From Streptomyces sp. NBC_01429 (GTDB lineage: Bacteria > Actinomycetota > Actinomycetes > Streptomycetales > Streptomycetaceae): a DNA stretch of 64,000 nucleotides. The translations under genes were made by a program, and so were the position numbers. The notes beneath the pieces were generated by a model that was not told the origin of the DNA, did no database searches, and saw only the letters and a list, made by a program, of their open reading frames with translations. This document shows positions 1-9,400 of this stretch, piece by piece. The first letter of the stretch is position 1. Each line of letters starts with the position of its first letter. The stretch lies in contig NZ_CP109599.1 of assembly GCF_036231945.1 (NCBI RefSeq), positions 1,612,001 to 1,676,000 of the forward strand, given 5' to 3'.

Positions 1-87
1 CTGCAAATCTTCGCTGGCCCGGTCCAGGATCGCGAAGCACTGCCGATCGGACAGATAAGACGTTTGTTCATTGACGACTGCGGTCAT
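1..87 (-). CDS. N-terminus of an unidentified protein, cut by window edge
   Basis: The first 29 codons of a minus-strand gene run off the left edge. The ATG at 87 is preceded by AAGGAG at a 7-nt spacing, which supports a real start. The visible residues (MTAVVNEQTSYLSDRQCFAI and onward) have no motif I recognise. The reading is open to the edge. Function cannot be assigned from 29 residues. Confidence 0.55.
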   Translation of the reverse strand, partial: MTAVVNEQTSYLSDRQCFAILDRASEDLQ

Positions 88-344
88 GGCAGAACTCCTT
101 GAGGGTGAGGCTTGGATAGACACGGCAGTCCGGCCATCCCAGGCGAATCGCACGGCGACCGAACACCATCAATACTCCGAAGAATCGCCGGTTTGGGTAA
201 CCGGCGATCCCGTGCTACCTTGCGCCGCTCTCGCACACTCTTCCGCAGCTGATCTAGGTTCGCTTGCTTCAGCGCACGATTCCAGTCTTTGCCCGGGCCA
301 ATGTGTCTGCCATCGGCGAACCACCATGCTGGCGCCGGAATCAC
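84..344 (-). CDS. possible small hypothetical protein (86 aa)
   Basis: A small GTG-started reading frame lies just upstream of the partial gene at the left edge and overlaps its start by 4 nt. It is basic and rich in Arg and Lys (for example LRKSVRERRKVARD), with a slightly lower GC content than the neighbouring genes. The overlap would suit translational coupling, and the ribosome-binding site of the next gene lies in its last codons. I recognise no family. It may equally be a remnant or non-coding sequence. Confidence 0.25.
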   Translation of the reverse strand: MIPAPAWWFADGRHIGPGKDWNRALKQANLDQLRKSVRERRKVARDRRLPKPAILRSIDGVRSPCDSPGMAGLPCLSKPHPQGVLP

Positions 345-739
345 AAAGGTCAGCCTGTCGAATAGTCAGCCCTGAACGAGTGGAAGCACCGGAACAGAGC
401 AGGTGTCTTCTAAGCACCTGGCCTATTCTGCGAAGCTCTACTCGGCGTCTGAGCGCCAATACGCTCCTGTCGCAGTACATCTCCGCGTACCTGCGTGCCA
501 TGTCGGTACCGCCTCGCAGACCGGATCACCCCCGCGTCGGCAGGGAGAACGCAGACGGCATTGCCCGCAGCATCATCCGCTTCGTCGAGAACGTCATCCC
601 CGGCCACCACGGAGACACCCACGCCACCCTGAAGGCCATGCACAACAAGCACCTGGTGCTCACGCACGCGACGCACTCCGCACCCGGTGGTCACCACTGA
701 CCGCACCACTCGGTGATGCGGTCAATGGAGGCTATGAGG
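345..739. other. no convincing gene
   Basis: This stretch of about 400 bases lies upstream of the small minus-strand frame. The only protein-like signal is on the plus strand at about 540-700, ending in a His-rich stretch (IPGHHGDTHATLKAMHNKH). That could be the C-terminal scrap of a decayed gene. No start, ribosome-binding site or family match supports a working gene. Confidence 0.3.
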
Positions 740-794
740 CGGTGCGTTTCTCCTTGACCTGAGCCCTGAGCCGAGGTCAAGGAGAAACGCACCG
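740..794. terminator. perfect 21-bp inverted repeat with 13-nt loop
   Basis: Positions 740-760 and 774-794 are exact reverse complements, starting CGGTGCGTTTCTCC on the left and ending in CGCACCG on the right. The hairpin lies about 150 bp downstream of the stop of the minus-strand Schlafen-like gene. There is no T-tract on either side. It could be a factor-assisted terminator as is common in actinomycetes, or the fossil end of a small mobile element. Confidence 0.5.
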
Positions 795-946
795 GGTGGA
801 GGCGCGACCCCGCGCCCCTCGATGGAGTCCGCTCCCGGCCGGTGGACTCCACTCAGTGGAGCGGCCACCCGACATCGACGGTGCGCACCACCACACCGTC
901 CATGCTGAAGCGGGAACGGCTAGGTGGGTCTTCACGCTGCTGCAGG

Positions 947-2254
947 TCAGGTCAAATGGGTCTCAATTCCGAACTGGTTGATAAGACCTGACGCAAGGGA
1001 TTGCGCAGCAGCTTGTAGATCCACAATGCCGGCGAGGGGGGCCAGCTCGTACGGGACCTGTCGGATTGTGACGGGGCATCGGCAGTCCTTAGGGACGTCG
1101 AGGAATCCTCGATGCTGCTCTAGGACCGCAACGAATCCGGGGAATCTGCCAGCGGTCCCCACTTTGTGCAGGTCGTTGTCACAGACGATGGTGCTTAGGA
1201 GATCGGACGATGAGCTCAGATGTTGAGCACGCGCCACTTCGTGGATCAGGGCGATGGCGTCACAAACTCCGTTCTGTACGACCTGCACCTCGACGGGGAC
1301 CTTCGGGCCGACATCCACCTTCTGCCTATGTACGAGGCGTGAGACGTCTACGGCGTATACGACGGTGCCGTCGTGGTGGAGTTCCACCATGGCGAGGCGC
1401 CCCCGGTGTGGTCCTCCTGCGGGGGTAAGGAAGTTCCCGTCGACCCAACGCCGCAGACCGACTCGCGGACCGCCGGTCAACGCATCGCGCATGGGGCTGG
1501 GTCCTGCGAAGTCACCCCGGATCTTGGCCGCCGTGGACAGCGCTGCGCTCATGGCTGCGGATGCTTCGTGGCGCTGTGGGTCGGGTACCAGGAGCGGAAG
1601 TGGGCGGGAGGGGCGGGACACCACGATCAGCCATGCTGCGGTGTGGTCTCCTTCGCCGAGAACTGCCGCGCTCGTTTCAGTCACGTGCCGCTCCAGCGCC
1701 TTGCCAGCGTCTTCCTGGCGTGCGAAGCGGTCTCGGTAGGCGCGTTCTACCTCGTGTTCCGAGAGCCAGGTGGTGTGATCGGTGAAGCGGGCAGGCACGG
1801 CGAACGCCTGCTGTTCCTTGTCGCGGGACGAGGTTCCCAACACGAAGTGCGGGGCCATTGTGCTGGCCGGGACATCGACGACAAGGACTGTTTTTGTTGT
1901 GTCTGGGCACTGCAGGGGGAATATGTCGACCCCGCCGACGAAGGGCTGGGTGTGGGCACGTAGCCACTTGTACAGGTGCTCTGTAGGTGCATCCTGGGGA
2001 TCCACCCCCTCGATGACTCGGTCGTTGCGAACGCCGTAGACGAGAAGGCCGCCGCGGGCGTTGGCCATAGCAGCGACATCCTTGGCGAATTCCGACCAAA
2101 GACCAGCTTCAGGCTTCTTCGGAAGGATGCGCTTCCAGTCGAGATCGTCTCGCTCTCCGTCGATCTCCTTCGCGGCTCGTTCGATCATCCCGAACGTCAA
2201 CCGGCCTGGCGACAGGCTGAGTTCTTGGTGGATACGAGTCCATGAGCTGGCCAT
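947..2254 (-). CDS. Schlafen/AlbA_2-domain ATP-binding-like protein (copy 1)
   Basis: This is a 435-aa protein with an N-terminal AlbA_2 (Schlafen-like) domain at about residues 25-125. Typical features are DDLDWKR at 36-42, matching the family's E-x-L-E-F-K box, and NARGGLLVYGV at 65-75, matching the N-x-x-GG-x-hydrophobic-GV box. The family binds nucleic acid and some members cut tRNA or DNA. The remaining 300 residues have no motif I know. I chose the ATG at 2254 because it starts just before the conserved region; the frame is open to 2467. Its key boxes align position for position with the protein encoded at 2431-3804, so the two are paralogs. The setting is a defence-like island, so an antiviral or toxin role is an inference. 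Confidence 0.75.
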   Translation of the reverse strand: MASSWTRIHQELSLSPGRLTFGMIERAAKEIDGERDDLDWKRILPKKPEAGLWSEFAKDVAAMANARGGLLVYGVRNDRVIEGVDPQDAPTEHLYKWLRAHTQPFVGGVDIFPLQCPDTTKTVLVVDVPASTMAPHFVLGTSSRDKEQQAFAVPARFTDHTTWLSEHEVERAYRDRFARQEDAGKALERHVTETSAAVLGEGDHTAAWLIVVSRPSRPLPLLVPDPQRHEASAAMSAALSTAAKIRGDFAGPSPMRDALTGGPRVGLRRWVDGNFLTPAGGPHRGRLAMVELHHDGTVVYAVDVSRLVHRQKVDVGPKVPVEVQVVQNGVCDAIALIHEVARAQHLSSSSDLLSTIVCDNDLHKVGTAGRFPGFVAVLEQHRGFLDVPKDCRCPVTIRQVPYELAPLAGIVDLQAAAQSLASGLINQFGIETHLT

Positions 2255-2430
2255 CAACCCAGCATAGGCGGGCTGTTCGTCTCGCCGCTCCGAAACCTCG
2301 TTCCGGGCGGAGCAAGCCGGCGCCCTCATGGCCGTCGCTGTCGGACGGTGCCTGCCCGAGAAACGCTCGTCTGGACCGCCCGCGTGCGCCGATCTGTTGG
2401 CGGCCGCATGGGTGGGCAGTAGGGCGTGGG

Positions 2431-3804
2431 TCAGGGAGCCAGCCTGACCTGTCTGGTCTGTGCCCACCGCTCAATTCGGACCTTGTTGTAGGGAGTCCAG
2501 TGTGCCAGGTTGATGCTTCCGTCCCGCGTGATCGGGGTGGCTTCGGCTATCCCGAACGCCTGGATGAGTTCGTCGGCGATGTACGCGGCTGTCTGAACCA
2601 GAGCGGTGCCAGCATCGGCGAGATCGTCGACCAGGGCAACGGCTTCGGCGTCCGCGTAGGCGCATGTGTGGGTACTCAGAGGCATTCGGCGTCCGCGGTA
2701 TTCGTCCGTCTGATCGATCCGGAAGGGCAGCAGCGGTGCCATCTGCGGGCGGGGCGGGCCGTGAGGGTGCGTGTGCGGGGCTTCGATCAGTGCTGCCTTG
2801 ACCAGGACGGTGCCGGAGACGCCGGCCCGATCCCGGGCGTGGGCGCCCAGGAAGTACAGCATCGACAGCAGCTCGTAGACGACCGTGTCCAGGTCGGCGA
2901 AGTTGAACTCTTTGAGGTCCACCGTTGACGTACCGGAGTGGATGCCGGAGAGCCACACCCCGGAGCCGTCACGGTGCAGTTCGCAATGCCGGTAACCGTG
3001 TCCGTGGGGCTCGCCCATGGTCGCGGTGAGGCGGCGGGACCCGACCCGGACCTGTGAGAAGGGAAGGTCCTCCTCGCCCAGGTAGGGCGACGTGACCAGC
3101 AGATTGCGTCGGTGGCGATTGAAGGTCTCCTGTGTGATCGGCATGTTGCCGGGGACCTCCGGCGTGACGCTGACCATGAGCTGCGGTTGGTTGTTGGGCG
3201 GGAGCGCCATCAAGGCTTCGCGTTCGATGTCGAGCAAGCGCTTGGCACGGTCTGCAGTGGTAGTGAACCGGTGGTGATAGGCGGTGGCGACGTCCGTCTC
3301 GGTCAGCCAGGCGGTCAGGGATCCGGTGCGCCGGGGGTAGCGCAGTGCTTTCTCCGTCGCCTTGACCGGCGGTGTAGTCACGGCGTGGGGCCCGTAGGGG
3401 CTGCGCGGCACCGCGAGAATGAGGAGACCCCGGCCGGGATCGTCCGGGTTGCGGATGGGGTAGGTCTCGTAGCGGACCTGCGGTGCGGTACTGCTGCCGA
3501 TGACCTGTTCCAGGTGTCGCAGATGGGCGTCCGCTAGGTCGATGTCCACAACCTTCGTGGGGACACCCCTGACGTCGGTCAGGCCGATGACCAAGGCGCC
3601 GCCGATGTGGTTGGCCAAGGCGCAGATGTCCTTGGCCAGCTCTTCCTTGCCCTTCGGATCCGCAGCGGCAACCTCCCTCTTGTACTCCAGGTCCTCCGCC
3701 TCAGCAGCGGCTTCTACACCAGCCAGCCCAGCCATCTGTTCGTAGGTCAACTGGTCAAGTCGGCCGCCGAACAGTGCTTCCAGGCGCCGGGAGCGAAACG
3801 TCAT
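2431..3804 (-). CDS. Schlafen/AlbA_2-domain protein (copy 2)
   Basis: This is a 457-aa protein with an AlbA_2 domain at about residues 25-130: LEYK at 39-42 and NHIGGALVIGL at 65-75. It lies 176 bp upstream of a paralog on the same strand, probably in one transcript. The C-terminal half resembles the paralog in layout but has no catalytic motif I recognise. An IS1380-family element ends 13 bp before the ATG at 3804. The native promoter, and perhaps the ribosome-binding site, have therefore been displaced; only a weak purine run (GGCGAGG, in the IS end) lies upstream. An alternative start at Met-24 would keep the whole AlbA_2 domain. Confidence 0.75.
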   Translation of the reverse strand: MTFRSRRLEALFGGRLDQLTYEQMAGLAGVEAAAEAEDLEYKREVAAADPKGKEELAKDICALANHIGGALVIGLTDVRGVPTKVVDIDLADAHLRHLEQVIGSSTAPQVRYETYPIRNPDDPGRGLLILAVPRSPYGPHAVTTPPVKATEKALRYPRRTGSLTAWLTETDVATAYHHRFTTTADRAKRLLDIEREALMALPPNNQPQLMVSVTPEVPGNMPITQETFNRHRRNLLVTSPYLGEEDLPFSQVRVGSRRLTATMGEPHGHGYRHCELHRDGSGVWLSGIHSGTSTVDLKEFNFADLDTVVYELLSMLYFLGAHARDRAGVSGTVLVKAALIEAPHTHPHGPPRPQMAPLLPFRIDQTDEYRGRRMPLSTHTCAYADAEAVALVDDLADAGTALVQTAAYIADELIQAFGIAEATPITRDGSINLAHWTPYNKVRIERWAQTRQVRLAP

Positions 3805-3817
3805 GACCGGACACTAG

Positions 3818-5480
3818 CCTCGCCGTTTCAGTTGGGGCTGCTGAGCTGCTGAGCGAGGTTGTTTGAGCCCGTGTCGGCCGGTGGGCATGGTGAGGGCCCG
3901 ATGCGGGGTCGGGTTCTCCAAGGTCCTTTGAGTCGAGGGTGGGCGGGGACGGCGAGTCAGCTGGCGGGGCGGGGTAGTGCGGCCAGTCGGTGGAATGCGG
4001 CCGCGAGTTCATGTCGCCAGGGCCAGGTTGCCGATATCCGTAGGCGGAGGCGGCGGCCGCCCCGGGTGATCCGGGCGGCGACGTGCAGGATCCGGTAGCG
4101 GAGTTTCTTGGGTTCGGCAGTCGCGAGTTCGCCGTCCAGCAGGAGGACGCGGGTCCAGGCGAGGAGGTCGATCGCCGCGAGGCTGAGTTCGAGCCAGGCG
4201 GCGTTGACGCCGAAGCGGCGGGAGGGGAAGCGGCCGAAACCGGTGGTCTTGCCGCACCGGATGTGATCCTCGACGGTGGCGTGTCCTCGGTGACGGACCT
4301 CCAGGAACTGGGCCGAGCCGGAGGCGAATGGGGTATCGGTGAGGAAGACCTGATGCCGCATGCCCTCGTCCTGGTCGAAGAGTGAGAGCTGGGCTCCGGG
4401 GTGGGGGCGTTCGCGGCGGACGATGATGCGGGTGCCGGCCGGATAACCGTTCAGGTCGGTCATGCCGGTCAGTTCGGCGACCTCGGCGGACTCGCGGAGG
4501 GTGCCGTCCTGGTTCAGAGCGGGGTGCCAGACATGGTCGGGCAGGGATCGGATCGCGCGGCGGACCGGCTCGGCAACGGCGTATCCGACCGAGAAGAAGG
4601 TGCGGATTCCGCGTGTTCGCAGGTTGCGAACGTGAGTGAGGAAGGACTTTGCGGATCCGGCGCTGTCGGTGCGGACGAGGATGTCGGTGCCGTGCCGGTG
4701 GGCGTCGGGGATCTGTGCGAGAGCGTCGTTCAGGACCGCGATGTGGTCTGCGGCGGTGTTGGCTCCGGCGTTCCCGGGCCGAAGGCGCCCGGACATCGCC
4801 TCGCCGGTGTTGGCCAGGAAACACAGCAGAGGGTGGAACCCGAAGCCGCCTTTGTAGGTGGGTGCGGCCTGGTCCTTGTCCGAGTGGCAGGTGATCAGCG
4901 TGGCGTCGATGTCCAGGACCAGGCCGGGCAGTTCCCGTCCGCCGGCTGTCGCCGCCGGTATGCCGCCGCGGGTCTCGGATGTTTGCAGCCAGGCCACTTC
5001 CCGGGCCTGGGCGCGTGCCGAGCGCAGGCGGTCCAGTACGTGTTCGTCGACGGCGGCCAGCAGCCGCCAGGCAGTCGGTGTCGAGGCGACCGGGCCGAAC
5101 ACCTCGCCCTGGTCGCGCAGCACGGCCAGATCCGTGATGGTCTGACCGCCGTCAGCCACTGTCACGGCGAGGTCGGTGGCGATCCGGCCCGGGTCATGAC
5201 CGGTGCCTCGTGGCCGGAGCGGTCTCAGCGCGGTGGAGTACGCGCTGGTCAGTCCGGTGACATCGGCGAGATCAGCCAGCAACCGTGCCCCGGCATGCCC
5301 GACCATCCCGGCGCCGTCCGCCGAGACATGAAGCCTGGGACGAGAACCGATACCCTGCACGCAGAAAGTGCCTTCCACCTGGACCGACAGAACCCCTCGA
5401 CAAGGTTCATCGTCCCAGCGCAGAAGGCACTTTCGCGTTACCGCCCATGATTCGGACGGACCCCAAGTGAAAACCCGAGG
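3818..5480 (-). mobile_element. IS1380-family insertion sequence, 1,663 bp
   Basis: The element carries one transposase gene and imperfect terminal inverted repeats. The left end is CCTCGCCGTTTCAGTTGGGG (from 3818). The right end, read on the minus strand from 5480, is CCTCGGGTTTTCACTTGGGG. These match at 16 of 20 positions and have the CCTC start usual for IS1380 ends. The flanks CTAG (3814-3817) and TTAG (5481-5484) differ by one base and may be a decayed 4-bp target duplication. A 12-bp inverted repeat (5364-5375 and 5423-5434) sits in the transposase leader and could form a hairpin that blocks read-through translation. Confidence 0.85.
3957..5378 (-). CDS. IS1380-family transposase
   Basis: This is a complete 473-aa DDE transposase with a GTG start. 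It shows the family's VLDIDATL catalytic-Asp stretch near residue 156, a TDSAGS box, and a conserved C-terminal region with FGRFP and AWLELSLAAIDLLAW. It has no frameshift or stop, and together with recognisable ends this suggests the element may still be active. Transcription from the element runs toward the Schlafen-like genes downstream and could drive them. Confidence 0.9.
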   Translation of the reverse strand: MEGTFCVQGIGSRPRLHVSADGAGMVGHAGARLLADLADVTGLTSAYSTALRPLRPRGTGHDPGRIATDLAVTVADGGQTITDLAVLRDQGEVFGPVASTPTAWRLLAAVDEHVLDRLRSARAQAREVAWLQTSETRGGIPAATAGGRELPGLVLDIDATLITCHSDKDQAAPTYKGGFGFHPLLCFLANTGEAMSGRLRPGNAGANTAADHIAVLNDALAQIPDAHRHGTDILVRTDSAGSAKSFLTHVRNLRTRGIRTFFSVGYAVAEPVRRAIRSLPDHVWHPALNQDGTLRESAEVAELTGMTDLNGYPAGTRIIVRRERPHPGAQLSLFDQDEGMRHQVFLTDTPFASGSAQFLEVRHRGHATVEDHIRCGKTTGFGRFPSRRFGVNAAWLELSLAAIDLLAWTRVLLLDGELATAEPKKLRYRILHVAARITRGGRRLRLRISATWPWRHELAAAFHRLAALPRPAS

Positions 5481-5508
5481 TTAGGAGCGTTTCCTCTCAC
5501 AGACGTCC

Positions 5509-6060
5509 CTATAACGCGGGGGTGCTTGAAACCGGTCTGACCAGGTTGAATACCTCGCGGGCTGCGTATCGCTTGAGGCATCGGATGATCTCACGTCGGG
5601 TCTTGCCCTCCTGGGTGCGGCGTTCGTAGTACGCCTGGGTGCGCAGGTCGTGGCGCAAGCGAGTGAACACGATGCGGTGCAGGGCCGCGTTTGCTACGGC
5701 GGTCGCCGCCGTAGTTGAGCCGGCGCGTGCTCCGACGGCCAGAGGAGTACTCGATGGGACCTGACTCCGCAAAGGGCAGCAAAGGACGTCTCGGTGCTCA
5801 GCCGCTCGGGGTTGTCCCCCATGGTGATCAGGAGAGTGACGGCGCTGTCCGGACCGATGCCCACCGGTACGAGCAGCTGTGGGGCGTGACGTTCGACGAG
5901 CCGGGTCAGGCGCTGGTTCAACTCATTGATCTGCCCGGTGAGCTGTTCGATGCGCTCGGCGAGCATGCGTAACGTCATGTGGGTGGCCTGGGCCACCATG
6001 TCCTCGTCTCCCTCATCATCGGGTGGGCTGAGCGTCGCGCAGGTGCGGAACAGCTCAGCA
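5509..6060 (-). pseudogene. IS110-family transposase remnant (C-terminal half)
   Basis: Three reading frames together rebuild the C-terminal half of an IS110/IS1111-type transposase. The first is ERIEQLTGQINELNQRL and VPVGIGPDSAVTLL. The next is NPERLSTETSFAALCGV, continuing in another frame as IEYSSGRRSTRRLNYGG. The last is RLRHDLRTQAYYERRTQEGK and REIIRCLKRYAAREVFNLV. Frame changes occur at about 5,690-5,780. The N-terminal catalytic domain is missing, so the gene is dead. It sits between an intact IS1380 element and a large defence-like gene. Confidence 0.8.
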
Positions 6061-6400
6061 TTTCCCAAATGGGACACGCCCTGTGGCTCGGTGGCAGGCA
6101 GCATCCCGCGACGACAGTCGACAGGTCTGTGACTGGACACTTCGGTCATAGATCTCATGAGTCAGACCTCCGCCTGGGACGGCACTGCACAACCGTCCCA
6201 TCGATCCCGGTACAGCGGCATGACTCGATCACTGCCGGATGACTTCGACCGAACCGATGCTCACCATGACTGAGCGCGCTGACAAGGCGTTGACTACCGT
6301 CCACTCCTGACCGATATTTCATGGCCGGCAGCGCTCGGGTCAGCACCGGCTGCAACGGAATTCCTACGCCTGATCCGGTCCATCGACCCAGGAACTTGGT

Positions 6401-9400
6401 GTGTCAGCGCAGCCCTCTACGCTGGGATCCGACACGCGCACAGTGGGGCGGCGGGACGGTCAGAGGACGGCAGTGGCATCGAACGACAGCAGGGCACACA
6501 ACTGGCACAGCATCCGGGAATGGGACGGCAGCCAGCATCGCGCGTTCGAGGAACTCTGTTTCCAGCTCCGGACGTCGGCGCCTCCGGGCTGGGAGACGAT
6601 CAAGACTGCTGCTCCGGACGGCGGCGTCGAATGGTATGACCAGGCGCCCGACGGCAGTGCTGCGCACGGATACCAGGTCAAGTTCGTCCACAACATCGAC
6701 GATCTCATCCCTCAGGCGAAGAAGAGCGCCAAAACAGTCGGTGAGAACATCGCGAACCGGAAGATCGTCCGGCTTGAATTCCTCACCCCCTTCGACCTCT
6801 CCGACCCCACCCCTGTCACCCCGCGCGGGAAGGCGCGTACCGGTGCGAGAGAGCGGTGGAACAGCAACGTCGCCCGGTGGAAGAAGGACTTGCCCGGTCT
6901 TGCCGACGTGGACATTCGCTACGTCGGTGGCGGTGAGCTGCTGGAGCGGCTGACCCGGCCTGGAAATGAGGGGCGTCAGTGGTTCTTCTTCGAACGGCGG
7001 GCGCTGGGCAGCGAGTGGTTCAGGGAACAGGTCACGCTCGCTGAGCGTCTGGCCGAGGCGCGGTACACACCCGAGCATCATGTGACGTTGCCCCTTGCGC
7101 ACGTGGCGGATGCGTGCGCCCTGCCGCAGGAGTTCTTGAGGCAGGGCGTCCAGCGATCCCGGGATCTGCAGGCCGCTGTGGTGACCCTCCTTTCCGAGAT
7201 GACACGCTGGTACGACAGCTATCCCGCGCCGGCCAGCAGCCCCGACCATCAGGCGCTGGCGCGGTGGGTGCACGCGTGGACGCCCGCGTTGCGGGAAGGC
7301 GCCCACACCTTGGTCCACGACCTGTCCGCTGCATCCGCAACGTCCGGTTTCCCCGCCGAGCAGAGCTCTGCTGTGGCGGAGGACATGCTGGAACGGCTGG
7401 ATGAGTTCAAGGACCTGGCTGACCGGTTCGCCGAGGAAGAGCGTGAAAGCGACGACGCCATACCTGCGGCCGGACGGGGCGCAAACGCTCCGGTGACCGC
7501 GGTGCAGAGCGTGCAATGGTTGTGCGAGCGCGCTCTGGCTCGTGCCTTCGACGCCTGCGAGCGCCTGGACGGCTTGTTGCGGAGTCCCGCTGCCCAGACA
7601 GCGGAGAAGAAGACCTGGCTGCTCCTGGGGGAGGCAGGGCAGGGCAAGACGCACTTGCTGGTCGACGCCGCGCGGCGGGCCGTAGACGAGGGCCGTCCGG
7701 CGCTGGTGATGTTCGGGCAGGAGCTCACCGGGCACAACACGCTGAGTGAGGTCGCGCAGAAGCGTGGCCTGGGGCCGCTTGCCGAGCGGGACTTCCTCCA
7801 GGCGATGGACGCCGCCGGCGCGGCAAGCGGTTGCCGCTTCCTGTTGATCATCGATGCGCTCAATGACTCCGACGACGCCGGGAACTGGAAGAGCGAACTG
7901 CTCGCGCTGCAGGTGCGTCTGGCCGGGTACCAGCACATCGCTTTGTTGGTGTCCTGCCGCTCGACCTTCAAGTCGATCGTCGTGCCTGATCGCTTCGATG
8001 TGCCAGCCTCCGTGCACTCCGGCTTTGCAGGACTGGAGATGGAGGGGCTGGAGAGCTACCTGCGGGATGTGGCGGCGGTTCTTCCCAACACTCCCCTGCT
8101 GGCCTCGGTCTTCACCAACCCCTTGTTCGTAAAGCTGTACGCGGACAGCCTGAGCAAGAGCCTGAAGCGTGGCGGCTCGGGCGGCCATCCGCGTGACCGG
8201 AGCGCGGTGTTCGACGCCTATGTCGACCACCGTGCAGAGACCATCTGCTCCCGGCTCGGACTCGATCCTCTGGAGCGGCCCGTGCACCGTGCAGTGGACG
8301 CCCTGGCATCGCGCATGGCCGCCGCCCGGCGTCCCGTGCTACCGCGTGAGGAAGCCCGCGCTCTTGTCGACGTGTACGCTTCGGCAGCCACAGCGTGGCC
8401 GGACACGATGCTCGGGCAGCTCCTCGCCCAGGGCCTGGTATCCAACGAGCGAACCTACAAGGCCGACCATGCAACCGGTATCGGTTTCCCCTACCAGGCG
8501 TTCGGCGACGACCGCGTTGTACGGTCGGTCTTCGCTGCCCACCAGGACGAGATCGACGCGCTACGCGAACGACGCCCCCTGGCCGCGGATTCCGCGCTGC
8601 AGAACTGGCTGGGGCAGGCTGCCCCGAACTATCAGGAAGCGGCATCGATTCTCCTGCCCGAGCAAACCGGGACGGAACTCATCGACCTTCTGGCCCTCTC
8701 TCCCACATCTGCAGAGGCCACAGCTGAACCCGGCAGTCGCGCGGACGTTCGAGGCTACCGGCTGGCCCGCAGCTTTCTGGAAACGCTTCCGCTGCGCAGC
8801 ACACGCAGCGTCAACGAACGCACCATCGAACTCCTCAACGAGACCGCCGCACGTCACGGACGCAATTCCGACGTGCTGGAGGCCGCGGTAGCGTTCACCG
8901 CAGAGCCGGGGCACCTGCTGAACGCCGACCGTCTCCACCGGGTGCTGCTGCGAAAACCGCGGCCCGAGCGCGACGCGTGGTGGGGCGTAGAGACCTACTC
9001 CTTGCTGTGGGAGGTCACCGCACTGCACCGGCTGCTGCGCTGGGCCGAGCAGTACCCCACCCCGCGCCATCTCCACCCTGCATCCCTCACGGCCCGACTT
9101 CGCCTCGGGGACCGGTCCCGCCGGCCGGTGCAGACGGCCGGAGCCGGCCACGAGGAAGGCGTCCGGCTGGCCGCCACGACACTGGTGTGGACCCTCACGT
9201 CCTCCAACCGGTTCCTGCGCGACCGGGCCACCAAAGCCCTCGTGCAGTTGCTCCTGGGACACCGAGACGTTCTCGTCTCACTCCTGGACAGATTCCTCCA
9301 CGAGGACGCGGAGAAGATCGACGATCCCTACCTCTTCGAGCGTCTGGTATGGGTCACCTACGGAGTCCTGGCCCGTCACGGCGAGGACGCCAGCCAGCAC

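Noticed and set aside
403..762. Plus- and minus-strand frames between 400 and 760
   Set aside because: Long open frames in GC-rich DNA, with no ribosome-binding site and no family likeness; treated as noise apart from a possible decayed fragment.
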